Shown: piece by piece, positions 36,013 to 46,770 of the stretch
How positions within the stretch are numbered: position 1 is the stretch's first letter
How the letters are laid out: each line of letters opens with the position of its first letter
Assembly (NCBI GenBank): GCA_035079385.1
Contig: JAVHKY010000013.1
Location: 12,336,001 to 12,400,000, forward strand
Source: Aspidiotus rigidus
Taxonomy: Eukaryota > Arthropoda > Insecta > Hemiptera > Diaspididae
Length of the DNA: 64,000 bases
Direction: 5' to 3'
Notes under the pieces: model-generated
What the model was told of the DNA's origin: nothing
Databases searched by the model: none
Seen by the model: the letters and a program-made list of their open reading frames with translations, nothing else
Made by a program: the position numbers and the translations under genes

Positions 36013-36107
36013 GTAAGTTCACTAACATTCCTAACTACCTTTTTGAATGAATATTACATCAACATTCGCTTGTCGGGTTGACTACATTTTACGTTTCGTA
36101 TCTCCAG
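36013..36107 (+). other. 5'-UTR intron of the cassette 2 gene (95 bp)
   Basis: Donor GAGTAAGTTC and acceptor GTATCTCCAG are the same sites and the same length as in cassette 1, and the intron ends 10 bp before the ATG. Confidence 0.6.
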
Positions 36108-36117
36108 ATTTTAAGAA

Positions 36118-37917
36118 ATGGTCAAACTTGCTGTCGCTCCAGTGTACTGCATGTTAGAAAGATTACGTCTGGACTCAAAATACAGCGATGTGAGTATCAT
36201 CGTGAAAGAAAAAACATTTAAATGCCATCGTATTGTATTAGCTGCAGCGTCCTCTTACTTCGATACCATGTTCGGTGGGAATTTCATTGAAAGTTCGTTG
36301 AAGGAATGTCGCCTGGACGGAATTGATCCCGAATTATTCGAGGAAGTTTTGCACATTATATATAGCGGCGTTCTCGAAATCACAAGAGCTAATGTTTTTG
36401 ATTTACTTTGTATCAGCGAATTTCTCCGTATCCCGATAATTCTATATTCGTGCATTGAATACATATTGCTGAATATGTATTCAATTGAGGACGCGATCAA
36501 ACTGTTCTCATGGACTCGCGCCATGAATATTACCCCTCTGATAAACCCACTACTCCTGCATATTTCCAGTGAATTCGTTCGTTTTTCGGAGAGCGTCTCT
36601 TTTCTTGAAATGTCATTCGATGATTTTAATGATGCTGTGTCAGTTCCTTGCATCAGAGGATCTTATTCTTACCCTTTCTTGCATCCGTTGAAAATAGATG
36701 ATTTTATTATGGATGCCATCGTTCGATGGCTTCATTTTTCGTATGACGAAAGAAGAAACTACCTTGAGAAATTCATTATTACAATTTCTCTTTTCGATCT
36801 ATCGCCCGAGTACTTGGAGTTCCTCTTCAGGAAGTATAAATTAGATTTAAGAACCACGGAAAATCGAATTGCTGTTTTGAAAACTTATAACGTCTTGTAT
36901 GACGATGAACGTTTTCCAAATAATGATTCACCTCCGACTTTCTCAGATCATAATTTATCGACCAACAATTTATCTATCAATTTATTTCACAATCAAGAAG
37001 TTTTCTCTATAAATAAATACAAACCCGATGGATTTATCTCCCATAGGAGGGAGCGCTATATCGAGGAGAGAGACATTTGTCTAATTCAACCTTCTTGTAA
37101 GTTAGATTGCCTGTACTGCGTAGAATATCTTGGGCAACGGTCCATGTCATTCCGCGCATACTCTTCACTTGGTTTATCAATGTCCAGTTCACGAGCTTTA
37201 TGTCCGCCACCAGTTTCTTATATAAGTGCAGGTGCCATTGATGAAGGAAGTAATAATATTTACTATTCGTCACTTACTAACCTCAATTATTCCTCTGATA
37301 TGAGGAACAGTACGTACAATTCGTATTCCTCAAATCGTAAAGCATTTAGTGATCTTGAAATTGCTAGAGGAATGTTCTGTTATAATTGCGAATTAGATGA
37401 GTGGTTTTCTCTACCACACATAAGGCCGATTGGAAACCGACAATGCGTTGGATTATTCATTGATAATAAGTTAGTTTACATCTTCTATAATAATGGTCAA
37501 CTACAGGCGTATGATACTCGTTCGTCCCAATCTATTGATCTACCATTTCATACCTCGCCGGTGTGTTGTCAGTATAAATTCGACTGGTGTATTTTTGAAA
37601 ATAATATGTATTTATTGAGGGATACAAAAATGGAAATACTTGATCTCACAGCTGGAAGATGGGAAACGACTGATTTGTACATATCTTTCCCTCATAAAAT
37701 GCATTCTAAAAATCGTATGGTGGTTTATGACAAAATGCTGTGGTTATTTAATAACAGTTTTGACGACCGTGAGTCTCACTTATCCGTTCGTGTTTTTAAT
37801 CCTAGAACAAGAGTATTGGGTTTTCCTCATGAATCTTTATCTGGTAAAAGTATTATTGCCAAATGTGACGCTGAGAACTATTCATTACAGAATGCTATTG
37901 TGTTCAAATGCTATTAG
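36118..37917 (+). CDS. BTB-BACK-Kelch (KLHL-type) protein, cassette copy 2
   Basis: A single exon of 599 residues with the layout of the gene at 22648. The BTB spans about residues 20-120 with an intact CHRIVLAAASSYFDTMFGGNF core, the BACK spans about 125-237, then comes a variable linker and Kelch-like blades to the C-terminus AIVFKCY. It is the closest relative of copy 1 (about 90% by eye). It differs mainly by small in-frame indels (for example three extra residues in the BACK region, one fewer in the linker) and substitutions in the linker and in blades near residues 440-500. The frame is open throughout although its upstream region holds 6.9 kb of Helitrons. The likely role is a Cullin-3 substrate adaptor. 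Confidence 0.9.
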   Translation: MVKLAVAPVYCMLERLRLDSKYSDVSIIVKEKTFKCHRIVLAAASSYFDTMFGGNFIESSLKECRLDGIDPELFEEVLHIIYSGVLEITRANVFDLLCISEFLRIPIILYSCIEYILLNMYSIEDAIKLFSWTRAMNITPLINPLLLHISSEFVRFSESVSFLEMSFDDFNDAVSVPCIRGSYSYPFLHPLKIDDFIMDAIVRWLHFSYDERRNYLEKFIITISLFDLSPEYLEFLFRKYKLDLRTTENRIAVLKTYNVLYDDERFPNNDSPPTFSDHNLSTNNLSINLFHNQEVFSINKYKPDGFISHRRERYIEERDICLIQPSCKLDCLYCVEYLGQRSMSFRAYSSLGLSMSSSRALCPPPVSYISAGAIDEGSNNIYYSSLTNLNYSSDMRNSTYNSYSSNRKAFSDLEIARGMFCYNCELDEWFSLPHIRPIGNRQCVGLFIDNKLVYIFYNNGQLQAYDTRSSQSIDLPFHTSPVCCQYKFDWCIFENNMYLLRDTKMEILDLTAGRWETTDLYISFPHKMHSKNRMVVYDKMLWLFNNSFDDRESHLSVRVFNPRTRVLGFPHESLSGKSIIAKCDAENYSLQNAIVFKCY

Positions 37918-37974
37918 TATTATCTATAAATAAGAGTAGTTTTCTTATGGAAGTGTTTATACTGTATACAATAC

Positions 37975-38525
37975 TGACGCTTCAAATTTTTGGTGAGAAT
38001 AATAAGACAGCCATATGAGATGGGTATGTGTGAGTCTGGTGTAGCCGATTCTGAGACGGTCGCGTGTTAACAGATTTGAAGAATATCGTGGGACGGGAAT
38101 ATCTTTAATTTGGGATTGCTTGTTTGAGTGTGATTTGAGATTAGACCAATGAGTGAACCCTGCTTGAGTGTTGAATTTGTTGATATGTTTGGAGAGATCT
38201 GAGCCTGAGGGGAGAAAAGAGCTGTTGGCTGACAGGTCGTGGATTCGCAGTTTGGCTGCTTTGTCTGTATCTTCGTTTCCTAGGATACCCTTGTGACCAA
38301 GTACCCATATGAGGAATAATGTGATCGGGATGGTGTAGAAGGTGGCAATGAGAGTGAGTGGGAGGAGTGTGGTTAGATATGGCGGCAAGTGATGATAAGG
38401 AGTCGAAAATTACCAAGAATGGGTTGAGCGGAAGACGGGAGGGTAGGCTGGTGGGGATGTGTTCTAAACAGCTAAAGATTACTTGTAATTCAGTGATGAC
38501 TGAGAACAACGTATCGATTAGCTAA
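37975..38525 (-). mobile_element. RNase H relic of a LINE, antisense, cassette 2
   Basis: This is the counterpart of 24487-25020, with the same frameshift between the two RNase H halves and further changes (WVLGHKGI instead of WVPGHKGI). The shared break shows that the LINE fragment was already dead when the cassette was duplicated. Confidence 0.85.
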
Positions 38526-38574
38526 AATGGACTTGAATAAAATTTTCTTATTTCCTTGAGCTATATAATTATAT

Positions 38575-39900
38575 AATATATGATAGGAGAGGAATGATAA
38601 GAGGAAAACATCTATATGTTTATGAAACTAGTTAATTAATTAATTGATTCATTCATGCATTCATTTATTTATGTATTTAATATTTCATTTATTTATTTTG
38701 TTTACTGATTAATCAATTAATTAATAATTTATTTATTTGTTCATATTTTGTTCATTTATTTATTTATTTAGTTTGATTCTTCGTTGCTTTCTTTATATGA
38801 TAGGAAGGCAAGTCTTCTATCATATACATATATCTCAAAGGTTAAAATTTTAACAGGGAACGTATTCTATGATTTCGTTTTTGAAAAATTGGACGTCCGT
38901 CGTCCTTCGAGGTACATATATTTATGATAAGGAAGACTTGAAACAGTTTTGTTCTCCACGCCATGAATATTAAGGAAGATACTTGAAAAATTTTATGATT
39001 AAAACTCATATTCTCCGGTATTTTTCACTTTTTTTCCTGAAGGCACGAACAGTTTTCAATAAGAGAGAATCGAATCGCAGCAAAAGGGACGAAAGAAGAA
39101 AGTTTTATTGTGTCGAAAATTGCCAAAAATGAAATAAATGCCGATTATTGACAAAAATACCGAAATTATGCCAGAACCGTTGGTTTCGAACACAAGGTTT
39201 AAAATTCAGCGATTTTGGTGAAAATTGAATAGTTTTTGTTTAATATTATTTTTTAGTCCAGAATAGAAAAATTAAAAATGTTGATTGAAAATTTGCTAGG
39301 ATTTTGTATTAATGAGCTTGATCCCCAGAGCTCGTTTATTTTGGTCAAAAATCACATAATGTTGGTCTAAAGAATAGTGCTGGTCGTAAATTTTGTAAAA
39401 AACGTGTATTTTTTTTCTTTTTTTTTTCTCAAATTGCAAATATTGCCGGAAATTTCACTTTTGAAACGAAAATGAATATTTTTAGTGTCAGAAATCCGAC
39501 CTGTGTACATGATGTGGAAGGAGATTTTGGAAAATTGGAGTTTTCTCAGTTCAGTTTCACACTACCCTAGAGATTGAATGTTGATAGAGCGTTTTTTTAA
39601 TAGTGTTTTCCTCAATAGGCTAATAAACTTCATTACTGAAATAAATTTGACCCATAAGCGTTGTTAAGGAAGCCTCAATTCTTTTTTAGGGACTTGGAAC
39701 AATTTCGACTTTTGACCTTGTGACGTCACAATGTAGTGACGTCATAGGTCAGTTTTTGTCAGACGACGGACGACAATCCGTCTCGGGTTTGGATCCCAAC
39801 GAGGTGAACAGATTTTTAACTCGCGTTTTAACAGGGAAACTGATGTTCTATGGGGGGCTTTCTGAGAAATTTTCCGTGCGCCATCCGCCGTCCAACAAAC
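38575..39900. repeat. Noncoding repeat block, cassette 2 copy
   Basis: Collinear with 26018-27300. It contains the uninterrupted Helitron target (ATATAATTATAT) at its left edge and ends at GCCGTCCAACAAACC. Small indels separate it from copy 1, including an extra ATTCATTTATTT-type stretch near 38690-38720. Confidence 0.75.
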
Positions 39901-40235
39901 CATCACATAGTATTTCTTCACAACCGAAACATGGTAGTTTAATTTGAATAACCGGTAGGTTGTTTAATACATTTCGTCCTTTAGCACTCATTTTACAGCG
40001 AATAACTTGTTCCATATGAAATCACACGCCTAACTTTCTAAAAAGTTGGATCCAAACAGAAAAGTCAGAAATATTCGCGCGAATTTCACTCTTCTATCAG
40101 GGATGATGAGCACGCTCGTATGATAAGGTACCTTGGTGCGATTTCGGTCGTTCAAAAACTTGAAGTGGTTACACGTTACACTGATGTAGTGACGTCATTA
40201 CACCGGTGTAATAATTTCGCTTTTGGTTACGCGTT
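39901..40235. other. Unassigned sequence between repeat block and LINE
   Basis: No recognisable coding or repeat content. The 5' end of the truncated LINE may lie anywhere in here. Confidence 0.35.
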
Positions 40236-40265
40236 TCTGAACGCACCCCAGTTTCTAATGCCTCT

Positions 40266-41084
40266 ATGTGGAGAGACATTAAGAAATTATCAGGGAGGTT
40301 CTCTTCTCATCAAATTAACCACATAGAAATGAATGATTCAATCTTTACACACACACAGGATATAGCCGAAGCACTTGTCTCCCACTTTTCTTCTGTCTCA
40401 TCGAACTCAAATTATTCCGCCTCATTCCTTCGAAAAAAATATGAATCAGAATCCTCCCTGATAAATTTCGATTCCTCCGACAACACTCACTGTTACAATC
40501 AACCAATCACTCAAATCGAACTCACCTCAACCCTACACAAAAATCTCAAAAATGCATCCCCAGGACCGGACAACATACATGCCACTATGCTCAAAAATCT
40601 TCACCCTACCGCTCTTGAATATCTCCTTTCTCTTTTCAATTCGATTTTATCAGAAGGTATCTACCCTTTAGACTGGAAATTGGCGTTCATTCTACCTATT
40701 CTGAAACCTGGGAAAGATCCGTCTTCCCCCTCTTCATATCGGCCCATTGCCCTCACCAGTGTGTTGGGCAAACTGTTTCAAAAAATAATTAACAAAAGAC
40801 TTTGGTGGTTCCTCGAACAAAACAATCTACTATCCCCTGTACAATATGGTTTCAGAAAAGGTAGTAACTCAATTCAAGCTCTTGCCGACCTCCACACCCA
40901 AATTCAACAAGCCTTCCTTTCGAACTCCCCCCTCTATACAATATTCTTCGATCTTCAAGAAGCGTACCCGCGGGTCTGGAGACATTACATTTGTAAACAA
41001 CTATTTACATTCGGTCTACGAGGAAATCTCCCAAAAATTCTCCAAAGTTTCCTACAAGACAGATTCATCTCCGTCAGACTATAG
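40266..41084 (+). pseudogene. LINE ORF2, N-terminal part of the reverse transcriptase
   Basis: RT blocks in order: NASPGPDNIHATML, ILKPGKDPSSPSSYRPIAL, SPVQYGFRKGSNS, then FFDLQEAYPRVW with the first catalytic Asp. The frame ends at a TAG at 41082. The next codons continue the RT in the same frame (GVPQGEVLS), so this is a single nonsense change rather than the true end. Confidence 0.9.
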
Positions 41085-41990
41085 GATAAGCTCTCCTCTC
41101 ATTATATAATTGAAAACGGTGTTCCGCAAGGAGAAGTACTGAGCGTTCTTCTCTTTTTGGTCGCCATTAACGACCTTCCATTAAACACCAGCTTCCCAAT
41201 TTCTCAAAGACTTTTTGCCGACGATTACAGCATCTCGCTCCGCTCTTCAAATCCCATCAGGGCTCACAGACTCTTACAAGAATCCTTGGACAATATTTCC
41301 TCTTGGTCATCTGACCGCGGCTTCCAATTTTCCCAAAACAAAACATTCCTAATTATCTTCCATAAAAAAAAGAAATCTCCATCAACTCCCTCACTTCATC
41401 GTCAAAATTTTCCAATTAAAACCACTGATTCAATAAAATTTCTAGGACTCTTACTTGATCAAAAACTAACTTGGATTCCACACATCAAATTACTAAAAGC
41501 CAAATGTTTACGCTCGATGAATACCCTAAAATATCTTTCTCACCCTCGACTGGGTTGCAACCGAAAATTACTCCTAAATCTGTACAAAAGTTTAATCCGA
41601 TCACAACTGGACTATGGAGCCCCTATCTACAATCTCGCCAATAAATCGTCTTTAGCTCTTTTGGACACAATCCATTCCTCATCTCTTAGGCTGGTTTTGG
41701 GAGCATCCAGAACGAGCCTTAGTCTTAGTCTGTGTGCCGAGGCAGCGGAACCACCTCTATCTGTTCGCCGATCCACCCTCTCTTCGAATCTTCTTATTTC
41801 GATATCTCAATTTCCAAATTCCCCCGTTTACAAATCTTTAATCTCTGAAATTAATCCAATTTTTTATCGTCAACCAACGAAACATATCCATACTTGCTTA
41901 GAAACTTCTCTCGCTCGCAATCTCAACAATTTCAACCCTTCCGCCTATCCTGACAGCTACCCCCCCCCCCATGGCTTTTCTCCATTCCTG
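41085..41990 (+). pseudogene. LINE ORF2, C-terminal part of the reverse transcriptase
   Basis: This continues the frame after the TAG with GVPQGEVLS, then the catalytic FADD box near 41213, GLLLDQKLTW and the thumb-like SQLDYGAPIYN. The frame is lost at a run of ten C (41961-41970), a typical slippage site. It ends shortly after at a TAG (42000-42002). Confidence 0.9.
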
Positions 41991-42775
41991 ATATCAGACT
42001 AGACCTTACGGAAGTTCCTAAAGTCAGCAATTCAATTTATCGAAAACATATAGCAAAACTTATCGACGAATTTGCAGGTTATACCCTTTGTCCCACAGAT
42101 GGCTCAAAATATCGCCATAGAACATCTTACGCGTTCTTCATTGGTGGCGAAATGGAGGCATACCGCATACAAAATTCAGCGTCGGTATACACAGCTGAAT
42201 TAAACGGTATCCTTGCCTGTATATCACAAATTGCGCAACTACTACCGGAACAAAAATACCTTCTTTTGACTGACTCCCTCTCGTCTCTACAAGCCATTGC
42301 GGATCCTTTCTCAACTAACCCCTTAATTCAACGTATATTTTTGGCTCTCCACACTACGAAATTAATAAACTCTCATATCACTCTGGCTTGGATTCCTGGA
42401 CACGTTGACTTTCCTCCTCACGACTCAGTAGATAAAGCAGCCAAACAAGCAACATCTCTTTCTAAAATAATGGACCCTATTCTCTCACCGGCAAAAGACC
42501 TAAAAGTATATTACGCTTCCTTAATTTCCCAACTTTGGCTTTCCTCTTGGAAAAATTTAACTCACAACAAATTGAGAGAAATTAAAACCAATCCCTCTTC
42601 TTGGTCCTCATCCCACAGACATTCTAGACGAGAGAAAGTCATCTTAGCTCGACTGAGAATAGGACACACTCGTCTTACTCATACTCACCTTCTAGCAAAC
42701 CTTGGCCCACCATCATGTCCGCACTGTCTCAAAGACAATTTAACAGTTGAACACTTTTTCTCTTGCCCGACTTAA
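41984..42775 (+). pseudogene. LINE ORF2, RNase H domain
   Basis: In the shifted frame, coding resumes at about 41984. It shows the RNase H acidic residues in order: TDGSK, TAELNGI, LTDSLSS, and then WIPGHVDF with a following SVDKAAK. The C-terminus has ARLRIGHTRLTH and a CPHC...HFFSC zinc-knuckle-like end, stopping at 42773. It serves as the reference for the RNase H relics elsewhere in this window. Confidence 0.9.
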
Positions 42776-43118
42776 CAACCTCTCCGATCTTCCCTCAACA
42801 TTTCTATTAATATACAACAAACTCTCTATAACAACTCCGAAACAATTGACTCAACTCTAACTTACTTACGATCTACTGACTTTTACAACCACGTTTAACT
42901 CCAAACGATGACGCCAACAAAAAAAAAAAAAGAATATTTTTGTTTTCCTTTATATTTTTATTTCTCAATTCTTTTACATGTATTGTATTTTGTTTTCAAC
43001 TTTTCTTCCTTTCTACTTTATTAAACACTAAGTTTATATAAAAGCAGAACTATCTGCCGAGCAAATAGCCCTTAGCGCAGCTGCATTGCTCGTAAAAACA
43101 AAAAAAAAAAAAAAAAAA

Positions 43119-43920
43119 TCTTTTTAATACAAGAAATCAAACTTGGCTCCAGTCCTTACAACGGATTGCTATGTCGGAGTACTATTGTTTTCACTTTTTG
43201 ACATGTTCCATGTCTTTTCTCTCGCCAGACCCCGATTTTGAAACTCGCGAGTACACCCCCCCCCCCCCCCCCCGTCAAGAGAAATCTCTACCTCGTGGGT
43301 GATTCAGAAATTCGCGAGTACACCCCGCGTAATAATAATAATTAATAATAAATAATTAAATAAATAAATAAATAAATGATTAAATAATTAATATAATTAA
43401 TAATTAGAAAATCTCTACCCCTTGGGTGATTCAGAAATACGCGAGTACACCCCGCGTAATAATAATAAATAATTAATTAATTAATTGATTAATTAATTAA
43501 TAATTAAATAATTAAATAAATAAATATTTAAATAAATAATATAATTAAATAATTAAATAAATAAATAATTAAATAATTAATATAATGAAATAATCAAATA
43601 AATAAATAAATAATTGAATAATTAAATAATTAAATAAATAAATAATTGAATAATTAAATAAATAAATGATTAAATAATTAATATAATTAATAATTAGAAA
43701 ATCTCTACCCCTTGGGTGATTCAGAAATTCGCGAGTACACCCCGCGTAATAATAATAAATAATTAATTAATTAATTAATTAATTAATAATTAAATAATTA
43801 AATAAATAAATAATTAAATAATTAATATAATTAAATAATCAAATAAATAAATGAATAATTGAATAATTAAATAATTAAATAATTAAATAAATAAATAATT
43901 AAATAATTAATATAATTGAT
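43119..43920. repeat. AAT/AAAT-rich microsatellite with repeated GCGAGTACACCCC units
   Basis: After a C-run at about 43255-43274, at least three copies of a unit (GTGATTCAGAAAT and CGCGAGTACACCCC) occur at about 43300, 43420 and 43715. Long TAAATAAT-type runs separate them. No genes. Confidence 0.8.
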
Positions 43921-44211
43921 AATTAGAAAATTTTCTAAGTCCCTCTTCCTATCATATATGGCTGGATAGTCGAAATTTCGAAGTCCCCTAGACTTGAATT
44001 GTCTCATACCATTCCAATACAACAGCGAGATCGCTCGTTCGCCCCACGAAAGTTGATACCTCAAAATATAGAAGACCCACAATTACCTCAAAATATTTCT
44101 TATACAAGACTTATACGACGCCAAGATAGGTAAAGGGGTAAACGAATAATATCTCACGAACACTTGACCTAGTAGAAGAATTAATAATAAATAAATAAAT
44201 GAATAAATGAA

Positions 44212-44258
<47 letters not shown>

Positions 44259-44263
44259 ATAGA

Positions 44264-44299
<36 letters not shown>

Positions 44300-44747
44300 A
44301 TTAAATAATTAAATAATTAAATAATAAAATAATTGAATAATTAAATAATTAAATAATTGAATAATTAAATAATTAAAAATTAAATAATTAAATAATTGAA
44401 TAATTGAATAATTAAATAAATAAAGGCTGAATAGTCGAAATTTTTCCAAGTCCCCTAGACTTGAATTGTCTCATACGATTCCAATACAACAGCGAGACAG
44501 GGGGTGAACGAGCGGAGCGAGTTCGCGCTACCTCATATTTCTCAAAAAAGACTTGAATTTTCTCATACCATTCCAATACAACATCGAGATCGCTCGTTCG
44601 CCCCACCGAAAGTTGATACCTCAAAATATAGAACACCCACAATTACCTCAAAATATTTCTCATACAAGACTTATACGACGCCAAGATAGGTAAAGGGGTA
44701 AACGAATAATATCTCACGAACACTTGACCTAGTACAAGAATTAATAA

Positions 44748-44783
<36 letters not shown>

Positions 44784-45300
44784 ATTAAATAATTAAATAA
44801 TTAAATATTTAAATAATTGAATAATTAAACAATTAAATAAATAAAGGCTGGATAGTCGAAATTTTTCCAAGTCCCCTAGACTTGAATTGTCACATACCAT
44901 TCCAATACAACAGCGAGACAGGGGGCGAACGAGCGGAGCGAGTTCGCGCTACCTCATATTTCTCATAGAAGACTTATACGACGCCAAGATAGGTAAAGTT
45001 TTTTAAGTCCCTCTTCCTATCATACATGGCTGGATAGTCGAAATTTTTCCAAGTCCCCTAGACTTGAATTGTCTCATACCATTCCAATACAACAGCGAGA
45101 CAGGGGGCGAACGAGCGGAGCGAGTTCGCGCTACCTCATATTTCTCAAAAAAGACTTGAATTTTCTCATACCATTCCAATACAACCCACAATTACCTCAA
45201 AATATTTCTCATACAAGACTTATACGACGCCAAGATAGGTAAAGGGGTAAACGAATAATATCTCACGAACACTTGACCTAGTAGAAGCCTGGACTGAAAT
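43921..45300. repeat. Tandem ~300-bp units with the GATAGGAAG word and a palindromic core
   Basis: Three to four partial copies (about 43930-44180, 44430-44740, 44850-45000 and 45000-45300) carry the same order of words: TAGTCGAAATTT, AAGTCCCCTAGACTTG, CATTCCAATACAACA, ATACGACGCCAAGATAGG, ATCTCACGAACACTTGACC. Several include GCGAACGAGCGGAGCGAG followed by TTCGCGC, a short hairpin. The AAGTCCCTCTTCCTATCATA word is the reverse complement of the 27.5-kb minisatellite unit. Confidence 0.8.
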
Positions 45301-45384
45301 ATTTTATGATGACTGATAAAATATAAAAGACATGAAACATGATTTTCATTTATTTGGCTATGCCAGAAAATTTTTATTTAGACT

Positions 45385-45604
45385 GGCTTTTTTGAGTGAG
45401 ATTTGAGGTTAGACTAACGAGTGAACCAGGCTCGGGTGCTGTATATTTTTTTCTTTTTTTTTTACATTTACTTATGCATGTGTGTAATTTTTTTCCCCCT
45501 ATTTTTTTTTCTTTTTCTTTTCTTTTTTTTTTTTTTTTTTTTTTGTTTTGTTTTTCTTTTCTAATTTTTCTCTATGGTTGGATGTAATAAAAAAAAAAAA
45601 AAAA
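45385..45604 (-). mobile_element. RNase H scrap of a LINE followed by T- and A-rich tract
   Basis: The stretch 45385-45440 (GAGGTTAGACTAACGAGTG) matches the antisense RNase H relic at about 24630-24665. It passes into a T-rich tract (45447-45550) and ends in an A-run (45588-45604). Only a small piece of coding sequence remains. Confidence 0.55.
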
Positions 45605-45789
45605 ACTGTTAGATGACTGTTATTTTGCAAATCCTACCATGAATTTTGAAAATATGTCCTAAAAATCCTGAAAAAAATCGGAATTCCTGAAAAAAATTGT
45701 TTGCACGTCTTTCATTCTTATCTCAAGGCGGTGTTTCATGTAATAAGAAATTGAAATTTTCAATATTAATTTAGCGCAACTATAAAGTC

Positions 45790-46090
45790 ATGCAAAAGGT
45801 CCTGCAAAAGTAAGGTTCTCGGTTAAACATTCATAGCGGTCATGTCCACAATTACCTTTTTCAATGTTTTTTACTTTAAAAACACGTTCTTTCTACCAAA
45901 AAAATGTTTTTCTCTATTTCGACCGTTGTTACTGAATCATGTACTAATAATGCTCACCTTACTTTATGCGACCAATAACCGTTGACCGGTTTAATTTTGA
46001 AGCTGACCCGACCGATAACCGTTATCCACTTCTAATTATTTTGGTCGAAAACCCCGTGCAAAAGTGCTTCATTTTTACATTTCAATTTTT
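45790..46090 (-). repeat. Dispersed repeat, reverse copy of 21190-21600
   Basis: Reverse-complement match to the block at 21.2-21.6 kb, with many GGTCAT/ATGACC and ATAACGG/CCGTTAT words. It lies upstream of cassette 3, as its partner lies upstream of cassette 1, but inverted. Confidence 0.65.
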
Positions 46091-46329
46091 GTAGACACCC
46101 TGATTACAACTTTGAACGGTATCTCCTCGTAAACTACGATGTAGATCATTGATTTTTTATTTGGAATAAAAATATGATCAAATATCTTCATTTAAACCTT
46201 CTCATTTCTTCTGCGAAGCCCCATGGAATTCAACTCGAACCTAAATGATGGGCTAGTATGGCCGTGTGAAACTATAGAGCAGCTCAGTGAGGAGACAAAC
46301 TATAGCGCCTTATACAAGAAATAACAATA

Positions 46330-46662
46330 CGTCACGGCAAGACTATCCGTCCCTACCTTATACCTGCTTATACCGTATACCACCTATTGGGTATACCTAC
46401 GAAGTATATTATAGTCAATGCAGTCACAGGGAAACAACCACTTCTTGCACCATGTGAAAGAGACCTACGCGGTGGTGATGAATCCAACTGATCGGCGACT
46501 AAACACGTGCATGATAAACTGATAACACGGCCCATGTGGTTTCACTTCTCAGTTTAGTATTCTCACTTTTCGCCGGGTACAATTATTTCTGCCGTATAGT
46601 TTTTATACTCGGAAGTTGAAACTATCGTTTCATATTAATTCTTGTCCTGCGATAACGTAAGA
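46330..46662 (+). promoter_or_regulatory. 5' flank and promoter of BTB-Kelch gene, cassette 3
   Basis: Uninterrupted version of the flank that is split in cassette 2. It includes the intact Helitron target (AACTGATAACACGG, about 46516). A TATA-like TTTTATAC at 46601-46608 and an initiator-like TTCATATT (A at 46632) match the other cassettes. Confidence 0.5.
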
Positions 46663-46760
46663 GTAAGTTCAATGTGTAACATTTCTAATTACCTTTCGAA
46701 ATGAATATTACATCAACAATCTATACTCGGGTGACTACATTTTACAGTTCGCATCTCCAG
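46663..46760 (+). other. 5'-UTR intron of the cassette 3 gene (98 bp)
   Basis: Donor GAGTAAGTTC and acceptor GCATCTCCAG correspond to the introns of cassettes 1 and 2. The intron ends 10 bp before the ATG. Confidence 0.6.
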
Positions 46761-46770
46761 ATTTTAAGAA

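Larger units (their letters stand above)
40236..43118 (+). mobile_element. Non-LTR retrotransposon (Jockey/I group with RNase H), 5'-truncated
   Basis: A well-preserved ORF2 runs from the linker before the RT through RNase H, then a 3' UTR, a terminal hairpin (43058-43092) and an A-tail (43094-43118). The endonuclease domain and ORF1 are missing, as expected for 5' truncation during target-primed insertion. Only one in-frame stop (41082-41084) and one frameshift (at the C-run 41961-41970) interrupt about 2.5 kb of coding sequence, so this is the youngest LINE copy here. The other RNase H relics with WIPGH motifs belong to this or close families. Confidence 0.9.

Noticed and set aside
45447..45604. 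Promoter-like T-rich tract
   Set aside because: Homopolymer runs next to LINE debris are better explained as retrotransposon tail sequence.
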